NCBI GenBank assembly: GCA_902803585.1
Contig: CADCQO010000128.1
Location: forward strand, 1 to 5,450
Origin: an uncultured Ruminococcus sp.
Lineage (GTDB): Bacteria; Bacillota; Clostridia; Oscillospirales; Acutalibacteraceae
Length of the DNA stretch: 5,450 nt
Direction of reading: 5' to 3'
Shown: in pieces, positions 1 to 5,450 of the stretch
Layout: every line of letters starts with the position of its first letter
How positions within the stretch are numbered: the stretch's first letter is position 1
Notes under the pieces: generated by a model
What the model saw: the letters and a program-made list of their open reading frames with translations, nothing else
Databases searched by the model: none
What the model was told of the DNA's origin: nothing
Made by a program: the position numbers and the translations under genes

Positions 1-821
1 AAGAGGAAAAGAATGATCCTGAGTTCTCCAAGCAGCTGGCTTCTTTGGCGGAAATCTATGTCAATGATGCTTTCGGTACTGCCCACAGAGCACACGCTTC
101 TACCGCAGGCGTAGCTGATTATCTGCCCGCTGTATGCGGTTACCTGATTCAGAAGGAAATCTCCGTTATGGGCGGTGCGCTGACTGATCCGAAGAGACCC
201 TTCGTAGCAATTCTCGGCGGCGCAAAGGTTTCTGATAAGATCGGCGTTATCACAAATCTGCTGGATAAGGTGGATACTCTCATCATCGGCGGCGGTATGG
301 CTTATACCTTTATGAAGGCTCTGGGCTATTCTACCGGTACTTCTATCTGCGAGCTGGATAAAGTGGAACTGGCAAAGGATATCATGGCAATGGCAAAGGA
401 TAAGGGCGTTAACTTCCTGATTCCTGAGGATACCGTTGTAGCACAGGAATATAAAGCAGATGCAGCCTTCAAGACTGTTGATTCTGACAAGATTGAAGAA
501 GACTGGATGGGTCTGGATATCGGCCCCAAGACCAGAGAAAAGTTTGCGAATGCGCTCAATGGTGCCGGCACAGTTGTATGGAACGGTCCGATGGGTGTTT
601 CTGAGTGGGAGAATTTTGCGGCTGGTACAATTGCTGTTGCAAAGGCAGTAGCTGAGAGCGGCGCTATCTCCATCATCGGCGGCGGCGATTCCGCAGCAGC
701 TGTTGAGAAGCTGGGCTATGCAGACAGAATGACGCATATTTCTACCGGCGGCGGTGCTTCTCTCGAATTCCTCGAGGGCAAGGTACTTCCGGGTATTGCC
801 TGCCTGAACGATAAGAACTGA
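1..821 (+). CDS. pgk: Phosphoglycerate kinase, 3' part (5' end outside window)
   Basis: Cytosolic glycolytic kinase that transfers the acyl phosphate of 1,3-bisphosphoglycerate to ADP, giving ATP and 3-phosphoglycerate. The frame is open from base 3, so the gene enters from the left. The 272 residues seen are about two thirds of a usual 390-400 residue enzyme, with roughly the first 125 missing. Family motifs appear in order, numbered within the fragment: YVNDAFGTAHRAHAS (19-33), holding His and Arg of the substrate basic patch; ILGGAKVSDK (about 70-79), with the nucleotide-site Lys; GPMGVSE (195-201), at the nucleotide site; GGGDSAAAV (226-234) and STGGGASLEFL (247-257), the C-terminal glycine-rich phosphate-transfer loops. 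The TTG at 45 is an internal Leu codon in a conserved stretch, not a start. The stop is TGA-free sequence ending AAC TGA. tpiA follows after 117 bases on the same strand, as in many Firmicutes glycolytic operons. Nothing suggests decay. Identity is very secure. Confidence 0.98.
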   Translation, partial: EEKNDPEFSKQLASLAEIYVNDAFGTAHRAHASTAGVADYLPAVCGYLIQKEISVMGGALTDPKRPFVAILGGAKVSDKIGVITNLLDKVDTLIIGGGMAYTFMKALGYSTGTSICELDKVELAKDIMAMAKDKGVNFLIPEDTVVAQEYKADAAFKTVDSDKIEEDWMGLDIGPKTREKFANALNGAGTVVWNGPMGVSEWENFAAGTIAVAKAVAESGAISIIGGGDSAAAVEKLGYADRMTHISTGGGASLEFLEGKVLPGIACLNDKN

Positions 822-875
822 TCTCCTCAGCGTTTTATACCATTACAATTGCAGATCGTAAGGTTGAAGAGGGGT

Positions 876-898
876 GGGGCATAGCTTCGCCCCTTTTT
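876..898 (+). terminator. GC hairpin with T tail between pgk and tpiA
   Basis: GGGGC (876-880) pairs with GCCCC (889-893) around an 8-base loop, followed directly by TTTTT (894-898). This is the form of a short Rho-independent terminator. It lies between two genes normally co-transcribed, so it may be a partial (attenuating) terminator or an mRNA 3'-end stabilising hairpin for the pgk transcript rather than a full stop. An alternative pairing uses the upstream GGGG at 871-874 with the same CCCC. The 5-bp stem is short, so efficiency is uncertain. Confidence 0.5.
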
Positions 899-924
899 AG
901 CGGTCATAACCGATTATCACTAAA

Positions 925-930
925 AAGGAG
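925..930 (+). promoter_or_regulatory. tpiA ribosome binding site inside a small A/T hairpin
   Basis: AAGGAG ends 8 bases before the tpiA ATG and fixes that start. Its GGAG core (927-930) is exactly the loop of a perfect 6-bp A/T stem, TAAAAA (921-926) with TTTTTA (931-936). A second 4-bp hairpin, CGGT-CATA-ACCG, lies just upstream at 901-912. The A/T stem is weak, so an effect on translation is only a possibility. Confidence 0.75.
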
Positions 931-938
931 TTTTTAAC

Positions 939-1709
939 ATGAACAAGGAACTGAGACAGGCAATTATTGCCGGTAACTGGAAAATGAACAAGACCCGCCC
1001 GGAGGCAAAGGCACTCATTGAAGAACTCAAACCCATCGCAGCAAAAGCTACCTGCGGCGTTGTTATCTGTGTACCTTTTACCAACCTTGAAACAGCTGTT
1101 GAACTGACAAAAGGTACCAATATCAAGGTCGGTGCAGAAAATGTACATTTTGCCAAGAGCGGTGCTTTCACAGGAGAAATTTCTGCTGATATGCTTACAG
1201 AGATCGGTGTAGAGTATGTTATCATCGGTCATAGTGAGAGAAGACAGTATTTTGGTGAAACAGATGAAACCGTCAACAAGAGAACAAAGGCAGCGCTGGC
1301 GGCAGGTTTGAAGCCGATCGTTTGTGTCGGTGAACTGCTCTGGGAGCGTGAGTGCGACATTACCGAAGAAGTAATTGCAAGACAGATCAAACTGGATCTC
1401 TTTGATGTATCTGCAGAAGACGTTAAGAAGACAGTTATCGCATATGAGCCTGTATGGGCTATTGGCACGGGCAAGACTGCAACCGCTGTACAGGCACAGG
1501 AAGTTTGCGCTTTCATTCGTAAGACACTGGCAAAGCTGTATGATGAAGATACAGCTAACGCTGTTACTATCCAGTATGGCGGTTCTATGAATCCCGGCAA
1601 CGCAGCTGAACTGGTTGCACAGCCTGATGTTGACGGCGGTCTGATCGGCGGCGCTTCTCTGAAAGCAGCTGATTTCGGCGTTCTGCTGGAGGCAGCCAGC
1701 AACGGCTGA
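939..1709 (+). CDS. tpiA: Triosephosphate isomerase
   Basis: Cytosolic TIM-barrel enzyme interconverting dihydroxyacetone phosphate and D-glyceraldehyde 3-phosphate. At 256 residues it has the usual family length (about 250). The N-terminal AGNWKMN (11-17) carries substrate-binding Asn13 and Lys15. IIGHSERR (95-102) carries the catalytic electrophile His98. AYEPVWAIGTG (168-178) carries the catalytic base Glu170 and runs into the mobile loop 6. YGGS (213-216) and GGLIGGASL (233-241) bind the substrate phosphate. The ATG start has a well-placed AAGGAG 8 bases upstream and gives the standard distance to AGNWKMN. The gene lies between pgk and gpmI on the same strand, with gaps of 117 and 89 bases, so it is probably expressed with them, though a hairpin precedes it and a repeat structure follows it. 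No missing active-site residue was found. Identity is very secure. Confidence 0.98.
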   Translation: MNKELRQAIIAGNWKMNKTRPEAKALIEELKPIAAKATCGVVICVPFTNLETAVELTKGTNIKVGAENVHFAKSGAFTGEISADMLTEIGVEYVIIGHSERRQYFGETDETVNKRTKAALAAGLKPIVCVGELLWERECDITEEVIARQIKLDLFDVSAEDVKKTVIAYEPVWAIGTGKTATAVQAQEVCAFIRKTLAKLYDEDTANAVTIQYGGSMNPGNAAELVAQPDVDGGLIGGASLKAADFGVLLEAASNG

Positions 1710-1714
1710 GCCAT

Positions 1715-1780
1715 ACTCAGTAAACTAAGTAAAAAGACAGCTTTTCATAGCTGAACGATAACTCAGTGAACTAAGTAAAA
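1715..1780 (+). repeat. Duplicated 20-base repeat forming a long imperfect stem-loop
   Basis: Two 20-base direct repeats, 1715-1734 and 1761-1780, differ at one base (A at 1722, G at 1768) and lie 46 bases apart. Each contains two copies of the self-complementary heptamer ACTNAGT (ACTCAGT, then ACTAAGT), so there are four copies. Because the heptamer is its own complement, the 16-base cores 1715-1730 and 1761-1776 can also pair with each other, with 12 of 16 positions matched. The spacer itself holds a hairpin, CAGCT (1738-1742) with AGCTG (1749-1753), centred between the repeats with 7 unpaired bases on each side. The structure fills most of the tpiA-gpmI gap and ends 4 bases before the gpmI ribosome binding site. 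Function is unknown: tandem operator, mRNA-processing or stability structure, or local duplication. Confidence 0.8.
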
Positions 1781-1784
1781 GAGC

Positions 1785-1790
1785 AGGAGG
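1785..1790 (+). promoter_or_regulatory. gpmI ribosome binding site
   Basis: A full AGGAGG lies 8 bases before the ATG at 1799 and settles the gpmI start. It sits just downstream of the duplicated repeat, so folding of that repeat would leave it exposed. Confidence 0.9.
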
Positions 1791-1798
1791 CTAAACAG

Positions 1799-3310
1799 AT
1801 GAAAAAACCTTTGATTTTAATGATTCTGGACGGTTTCGGTATCGGCACAAACTTCGGTAATGCAATCCGTGAAGCAAACAAGCCTAATATGGAACGGATT
1901 TTCTCGACCAATCCGACAACCTTGATTGCCGCTTCAGGTATGGACGTAGGTCTGCCTGACGGACAGATGGGCAACAGTGAGGTTGGTCATACCAATATGG
2001 GCGCAGGACGTGTTGTATATCAGGAACTGACAAGAATCACCAAGGCAATCAAGGACGGCACAGTTTATAATAACAAAGTGCTGGTCAAGGCAATGAACAA
2101 TGCAGCAGAAGACGGTAAGGCACTCCATGTCATGGGATTGCTTTCGCCCGGCGGTGTCCACAGTCATATTACGCACATTTACGGTATTATCGAAATGGCG
2201 AAAAAACTGGGCGTGAAGAATGTATTTGTTCATGCGTTTCTGGATGGCCGTGACGTGCCGCCTTCCAGTGCAAAGGATTATATAGCAGATTGCAAGGCTA
2301 AGCTGGAGGAAATCGGTGTCGGCAAGATTGCTACCATTTCTGGCCGCTATTATGCAATGGATCGTGATACCAACTGGGATCGTGTCGAAAAGGCATATGC
2401 AGCACTGGTATACGGCGAAGGCGTAAAGGCCGATGATCCGGTGCAGGCAGTGGCGGATTCCTATGCAAACGGCGTAACAGATGAATTTGTTGTGCCGATT
2501 GTTTGCACTGAAAATGCTGCTATCAAATCCGGCGATTCAGTTATTTTCTGCAACTTCCGTCCTGACAGAGCAAGAGAAATTACCCGTACGTTTGTTGACC
2601 CTGATTTCAGCGGATTTGAACGCAGAAACGGTTTCTTCCCGCTCAATTACGTCTGCATGACACAGTATGATGCTACCATGCCGAATGTTGAGATTGCATT
2701 CAAACCGCAGTCTCTTGTCAATACCTTTGGTGACTATATTTCTTCCAAAGGTCTGACACAGCTGAGAATTGCCGAAACAGAAAAGTACGCTCATGTAACA
2801 TTCTTCTTCAACGGCGGTGTGGAGAAGGTATCTGAGGGAGAGGACAGATGCCTGATTCCTTCTCCGAAAGTAGCTACCTATGATTTACAGCCCGAAATGA
2901 GTGCTTACGAAGTTGCCAAAAACGCCGTAGAGCGTATTGAGAGCGGTAAGTACGATGTTATCGTCCTCAATTTTGCCAACTGTGACATGGTAGGTCATAC
3001 GGGTGTTTTTGAAGCGGCAGTCAAAGCAGTAGAGGCTGTCGATGACTGCGTTGGTCAGGTGGTGAATGCTATCACAAAAATGGATGGTATCGCACTGATC
3101 ACAGCCGATCACGGCAATGCTGACAAGATGATTGAAGAGGACGGCTCACCGTTTACCGCACACACTACCAATCTTGTACCATTCTGTGTAGTTAACCACC
3201 CCTGCGTACTGCGTGACGGCGGCCGTCTGGCAGACATTGCTCCCACAATGCTCCAGCTGCTTGGCTTGTCCCAGCCGGAAGAAATGGACGGAAAAACGCT
3301 GATTCGCTGA
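1799..3310 (+). CDS. gpmI: 2,3-bisphosphoglycerate-independent phosphoglycerate mutase
   Basis: Cytosolic, metal-dependent (usually Mn2+) enzyme of the alkaline phosphatase superfamily that interconverts 3- and 2-phosphoglycerate through a phosphoserine intermediate. Its 503 residues match the family length (about 505-515). ILDGFG (9-14) gives metal ligand Asp11. GQMGNSEVGHTNMGAGR (55-71) gives the nucleophile Ser60. The inserted transferase domain carries HSH (121-123), DGRD (149-152), SGRYYAMDRD (181-190) and FRPDRARE (253-260), the arginine-rich substrate site. EKYAHVTFFFNGG (328-340) carries the conserved Lys329. Remaining metal ligands lie in CDMVGHTG (Asp396, His400), ADHGN (Asp437, His438) and TAHT (His455). 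No catalytic residue is missing. It is the last gene of the cluster: a strong hairpin follows, and no enolase gene comes next. GpmI activity is sensitive to pH and metal in spore formers (family knowledge). Identity is very secure. Confidence 0.98.
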   Translation: MKKPLILMILDGFGIGTNFGNAIREANKPNMERIFSTNPTTLIAASGMDVGLPDGQMGNSEVGHTNMGAGRVVYQELTRITKAIKDGTVYNNKVLVKAMNNAAEDGKALHVMGLLSPGGVHSHITHIYGIIEMAKKLGVKNVFVHAFLDGRDVPPSSAKDYIADCKAKLEEIGVGKIATISGRYYAMDRDTNWDRVEKAYAALVYGEGVKADDPVQAVADSYANGVTDEFVVPIVCTENAAIKSGDSVIFCNFRPDRAREITRTFVDPDFSGFERRNGFFPLNYVCMTQYDATMPNVEIAFKPQSLVNTFGDYISSKGLTQLRIAETEKYAHVTFFFNGGVEKVSEGEDRCLIPSPKVATYDLQPEMSAYEVAKNAVERIESGKYDVIVLNFANCDMVGHTGVFEAAVKAVEAVDDCVGQVVNAITKMDGIALITADHGNADKMIEEDGSPFTAHTTNLVPFCVVNHPCVLRDGGRLADIAPTMLQLLGLSQPEEMDGKTLIR

Positions 3311-3333
3311 TCCAACCGTTTTTGTTTGCTATA

Positions 3334-3370
3334 AGATCCCCGATGCTTGTTTTCATCGGGGATTTCCCTT
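3334..3370 (+). terminator. Rho-independent-like terminator after gpmI
   Basis: A perfect 10-bp stem, ATCCCCGATG (3336-3345) with CATCGGGGAT (3354-3363), encloses an 8-base loop. It can be extended by a G-T and an A-T pair to 3334 and 3365. The tail is TTTCCCTTTC, pyrimidine-rich but with an interrupted T run. It begins 23 bases after the gpmI stop and most likely ends the glycolytic transcript. Confidence 0.85.
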
Positions 3371-3464
3371 TCGTGTGAGTTTAGTGTATCTCAGCAAGCA
3401 CAAAGCGTTTCCGCTGTTAGCATAACATTTTCTTTCTCAGATCTGTTTTCTGCCTATGACAACC

Positions 3465-3471
3465 GAAAGGA
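3465..3471 (+). promoter_or_regulatory. Ribosome binding site for the zinc-ribbon protein gene
   Basis: GAAAGGA lies 8 bases before the ATG at 3480. The earlier ATG at 3471 is followed at once by TAG, so 3480 is the only sensible nearby start. Confidence 0.65.
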
Positions 3472-3479
3472 TGTAGCTT

Positions 3480-4655
3480 ATGAATGAGTTGTTGTGTCCG
3501 GGCTGTGGTGAAAAAATATGTGACTTTGTAACGTATTGCCCGAACTGCGGTTTTTCTCTCAAGGCCTATGAGGAACAGCAGAAAGCAGAATACACCGCTG
3601 CTTATTTTGCTGATATACTGCCTGTTCCGGCACAAAAACCGCAGGAACGGACACAAAAACAAAAAGCAGAACAGCGCCCGAAACGTTCTTTGAAGAAGGC
3701 ACTTTTGGTTTCGGCAGTTGTTCTGATCTTTCTGACGGCGGTGAGTATTTTGTCGCTGACAATAAAAGATGTAGGAAAGGTGCCGTCCCTCCGTAAGCCG
3801 GAACTGCTTTCAGAGGAACACAAAGGGACAGCAAGATACGTTGAGTATACTTTCCAGTCAGAATCCAGAAGTCCGTTTGTTGCTGTATATGACACCTCAG
3901 ATACCAATGTCTGCTGCGTATACATGGAGAACGGCGAGGGAAATTATACAGGCGATACAAAACCTTTACAGCTGATCGGCTATCTGGAAACTGACTGCAG
4001 CGTTCATATGAAGAGCATCAACACGACTTATCAGTACTATGTGCTGGATAGTTATTTTAACGAGAATGGTGAAAAACTTTGTATCGTTGATTTTGATATA
4101 ACATTTGACCAGCCTGTCAATGGACTGTTTCTTTATGATCTTCAATATAACTATGATGGTATCCGCTGCAAGAGCCAGTCCGTTGCTGTCATGAATGGCC
4201 ATACCCGTATTGCTTATCCTGTGTGGAACTTACCGCAGGCGATCGCACTTGAAGCACACCTCACACCAAGATGTTTTGTCAATACAAACAGCAGTGTTCT
4301 TCACACAGGAGAACTTCTGTGGGGCAGTGAAGTTGATTTCAGATTGGCTGATTCGAGAGGCTTCAGCACTGAAATGGAGAAAGGTGTTGATTTCAGCTCT
4401 GCATCTTGTTCCAAAGCTTATCCTGTTGAAGATGCTTTGCGTGATGGACAGGAATGTCTGATACTTTATCGCTACACTGTAGAAAGCGGCGGAAGCAATT
4501 TTGAACTGGGCAAATCCACTTATTATCATTTATCCGTTGGAAAAGAAAGCACACAAACGCTGCCGCATTATCAGAATTTTTACGGCGATCCGGTCACTAT
4601 GCCGAACTATTCGCTCGATGTGATCGGGTATCTTCCATTGCAGAAATTTGATTAA
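3480..4655 (+). CDS. Zinc-ribbon, single-pass membrane protein with unrecognised C-terminal domain
   Basis: A 391-residue protein of unknown function. The N-terminus is a four-cysteine zinc ribbon, CPGC (6-9) and CPNC (20-23), of the short type common on Firmicutes membrane proteins. A charged, Gln/Lys/Glu-rich linker (30-70) follows, then RPKRSLKK and one hydrophobic segment (about 73-94). The positive charges before the helix predict the zinc ribbon in the cytosol and residues from about 95 outside. The outer part is about 300 residues, rich in Tyr, Ser and Thr, beta-like in character, with eight cysteines including a CC pair near residue 150. I do not recognise a family for it. The gene stands alone after the gpmI terminator and faces the DUF4358-like gene. 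I found no convincing promoter in the 169-base gap before it. Substrate-binding, sensing or envelope roles are all possible; the sequence does not choose between them. Confidence 0.85.
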   Translation: MNELLCPGCGEKICDFVTYCPNCGFSLKAYEEQQKAEYTAAYFADILPVPAQKPQERTQKQKAEQRPKRSLKKALLVSAVVLIFLTAVSILSLTIKDVGKVPSLRKPELLSEEHKGTARYVEYTFQSESRSPFVAVYDTSDTNVCCVYMENGEGNYTGDTKPLQLIGYLETDCSVHMKSINTTYQYYVLDSYFNENGEKLCIVDFDITFDQPVNGLFLYDLQYNYDGIRCKSQSVAVMNGHTRIAYPVWNLPQAIALEAHLTPRCFVNTNSSVLHTGELLWGSEVDFRLADSRGFSTEMEKGVDFSSASCSKAYPVEDALRDGQECLILYRYTVESGGSNFELGKSTYYHLSVGKESTQTLPHYQNFYGDPVTMPNYSLDVIGYLPLQKFD

Positions 4656-4658
4656 TCG

Positions 4659-4698
4659 AAAAAAACGACCTCGGAAAACATGAAAGTTTTCCGAGGTC
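4659..4698 (-). terminator. Terminator between convergent genes
   Basis: A perfect 13-bp stem, 4667-4679 with 4686-4698, has a 6-base loop. On the minus strand it is followed, after one G, by seven T (complement of A run 4659-4665), which is a canonical Rho-independent terminator for the DUF4358-like gene. On the plus strand the downstream bases (ATTCTGTTG) are a poor T tail, so it would stop the zinc-ribbon gene transcript less efficiently, although the hairpin is strong. The base of the stem includes two bases of the minus-strand stop codon (4697-4699). Confidence 0.92.
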
Positions 4699-5239
4699 AT
4701 TCTGTTGTGGAAACGGAATTTTCGCCTGTTTTCAGACTGTCGCTCAGCACTGTTTCAAATGCTTTGACGGCGGTTTCGCTATCTTGTGCCACTACAACAA
4801 AGATATAGGGAAAATGGGTGGCAACCTTCGAGTTGATTGGTTGGGTAGTACTTTGTGATGTAGAAACTTTCTCTTCCAGATATTCATTGATTGCTCGTGC
4901 TAAGGGTTTCTGTGCCTCATTATTAAGGAGTTTAAAACACACAAGTTCCACCTCTGTTCCTGATTTGCCGGAAATATACATAGCGGAGTCTGATACGGTG
5001 TTGAGAGGAATCTCGTAGTAGCGGGAAATATTTTCTGTAGAAATAGGAGAAAGATTTGTATAGTTCATTTTCTTGATTACGCCCGTCACTACCTGATCGG
5101 TTGAAAGTGTCAGGTCGCTTTTGACGGATTTTTTCTGCATACTCAGCGAAATCAGTATCAGAACAGCCGCTGTTGCGATAATAAGCACCAGAGCAATGAT
5201 TGTCAGTTTCAAATTTTTTCTTTTTTTGTCATTGGGCAT
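4697..5239 (-). CDS. DUF4358-like membrane-anchored protein
   Basis: A 180-residue protein. A Lys-rich N-terminus (KKRKNLK, 5-11) is followed by one hydrophobic segment (about 12-33), then QKKS. There is no lipobox cysteine, so it is a signal anchor or uncleaved helix rather than a lipoprotein. The remaining 145 residues are predicted extracytoplasmic and resemble DUF4358: ISRYYEIPLNTVSDSAMYIS (71-90), a short strand ELVCFKL (98-104), a helix with QKPLARAINEYLEEK (110-124), then FPYIFVVVAQDSETAVKAF (143-161). That order (Tyr-rich start, strand pair, amphipathic helix, hydrophobic strand, closing helix) fits the family as I recall it. No function is known for this family. The ATG at 5239 is supported by GAGGTG 5 bases upstream and by a strong promoter. 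The gene is monocistronic in the window, and its stop codon abuts the shared terminator. The family assignment is from memory of the pattern. Confidence 0.82.
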   Translation of the reverse strand: MPNDKKRKNLKLTIIALVLIIATAAVLILISLSMQKKSVKSDLTLSTDQVVTGVIKKMNYTNLSPISTENISRYYEIPLNTVSDSAMYISGKSGTEVELVCFKLLNNEAQKPLARAINEYLEEKVSTSQSTTQPINSKVATHFPYIFVVVAQDSETAVKAFETVLSDSLKTGENSVSTTE

Positions 5240-5244
5240 AAACT

Positions 5245-5250
5245 CACCTC
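5245..5250 (-). promoter_or_regulatory. Ribosome binding site of the DUF4358-like gene
   Basis: On the minus strand GAGGTG lies 5 bases before the ATG at 5239, and supports that start. Confidence 0.75.
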
Positions 5251-5283
5251 GCTGTTATATAGGGATAAAACCAGCACATTACC

Positions 5284-5312
5284 ATTATAAGAGGTTACAG
5301 AGCATTTTTCAA
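5284..5312 (-). promoter_or_regulatory. Sigma-A type promoter of the DUF4358-like gene
   Basis: On the minus strand TTGAAA (5307-5312) and a perfect TATAAT (5284-5289) are separated by exactly 17 bases. This is the best promoter in the window. It points at the DUF4358-like gene and would leave a leader of roughly 35-40 bases before the ATG. Its spacer and -10 box overlap one arm of an inverted repeat. Confidence 0.85.
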
Positions 5313-5332
5313 CTACAATATTGTAACTCTTA
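5288..5332. promoter_or_regulatory. Inverted repeat and palindrome overlapping the promoter
   Basis: TAAGAGGTTACA (5288-5299) is complementary to TGTAACTCTTA (5322-5332), giving 11 pairs with one bulged G. The arms flank the -35 box; the left arm overlaps the last two bases of the -10 box. Nested in it is a perfect 12-base palindrome, TACAATATTGTA (5314-5325), immediately upstream of the -35 box. The placement is what one expects of repressor or activator sites, but no regulator can be named from the sequence. Confidence 0.5.
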
Positions 5333-5386
5333 GGAAATTTTTGTGAAAAAATGATGCTTTTGACAGGGTATGATGCGATTCAGGGC

Positions 5387-5413
5387 AAAAAAACAGCGGG
5401 TTATTTCCCGCAG
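5387..5413 (-). terminator. Probable terminator of a minus-strand gene beyond the right edge
   Basis: GCGGG (5396-5400) pairs with CCCGC (5407-5411) around a TTATTT loop. A further C-G pair lies beyond one mismatch (5394 and 5413). Read on the minus strand, the hairpin is followed by seven T (complement of A run 5387-5393). The A run on the other side (5414-5421) does not give a T tail to plus-strand transcripts. It most likely ends a leftward gene outside the window and insulates the DUF4358-like promoter from it. Confidence 0.7.
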
Positions 5414-5450
5414 AAAAAAAATCCACCCAACCGTTTGTGTCTTAGATAAC

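Noticed and set aside
45..47. TTG as a start codon for a 258-residue phosphoglycerate kinase.
   Set aside because: The reading frame is open upstream to base 3, and the residues before the TTG match the family, so TTG codes for an internal Leu and the real start is outside the window.
285..760. Recurrent GGCGGCGG-type runs in pgk (for example near 290, 680 and 749).
   Set aside because: They encode the conserved Gly-Gly-Gly loops of phosphoglycerate kinase, so the repeats follow from protein sequence rather than a DNA element.
1229..1714. A 161-codon open frame on the minus strand opposite tpiA, and similar ones opposite pgk (326-676) and the zinc-ribbon gene (3559-3960).
   Set aside because: They lie wholly opposite secure genes, have no good ribosome binding site, and give low-complexity Ser/Ala/Cys-rich products with no family features. 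They are shadows of the coding strand.
1710..1798. The tpiA-gpmI repeats as a CRISPR or insertion-sequence remnant.
   Set aside because: There are only two 20-base copies with one 26-base spacer, no target-site duplication and no transposase or cas gene nearby. Local duplication or a regulatory structure fits better.
5121..5333. A 70-codon plus-strand open frame crossing the 5' end of the DUF4358-like gene.
   Set aside because: It overlaps the minus-strand gene, its ribosome site and its promoter, and lacks its own ribosome binding site.
5360..5388. TTGACA at 5360-5365 as the -35 box of a plus-strand promoter.
   Set aside because: No -10-like hexamer lies at 16-18 bases downstream. TATGAT at 5369-5374 is too close, and no plus-strand gene begins after it within the window.

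Overview
The window looks like chromosome of a low-to-mid GC Gram-positive bacterium of class Clostridia, probably a Ruminococcus-like member of the Oscillospiraceae. This is inferred from three things: strong AGGAGG-type ribosome binding sites, the pgk-tpiA-gpmI order typical of Firmicutes glycolytic clusters, and a DUF4358-like membrane-anchored protein, a family I know mainly from Clostridia. No marker in the window fixes the genus.

Positions 1-3310 hold three co-directional lower-glycolysis genes: the 3' two thirds of phosphoglycerate kinase (pgk, cut by the window edge), complete triosephosphate isomerase (tpiA) and complete cofactor-independent phosphoglycerate mutase (gpmI). TpiA interconverts dihydroxyacetone phosphate and glyceraldehyde 3-phosphate. 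Pgk makes ATP from 1,3-bisphosphoglycerate. GpmI converts 3-phosphoglycerate to 2-phosphoglycerate. All key catalytic residues I could check are present. The two gaps inside the cluster (117 and 89 bases) are not empty. The first carries a GC-rich hairpin with a T tail and a possible small hairpin around the tpiA ribosome binding site. The second carries a near-perfect 20-base repeat duplicated at a 46-base period, which can fold into one long imperfect stem-loop. A 10-bp hairpin terminator closes the cluster after gpmI, and no enolase gene follows.

Positions 3311-4655 hold a 169-base intergenic region and a gene for a 391-residue protein: an N-terminal four-cysteine zinc ribbon, one membrane helix, and a roughly 300-residue predicted extracytoplasmic domain that I do not recognise.

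Positions 4656-5450 hold a 13-bp terminator between convergent genes, then a minus-strand gene for a small membrane-anchored DUF4358-like protein. That gene has a very good sigma-A type promoter (TTGAAA, 17 bases, TATAAT) interwoven with an inverted repeat and a 12-base palindrome that may be operators. A last hairpin with a T tail on the minus strand probably ends a gene lying beyond the right edge.

There are no mobile elements, CRISPR arrays, tRNAs or rRNAs. Most of the window is ordinary housekeeping sequence. The parts worth a second look are the repeat structure before gpmI, the promoter architecture at 5284-5332, and the unrecognised ectodomain.
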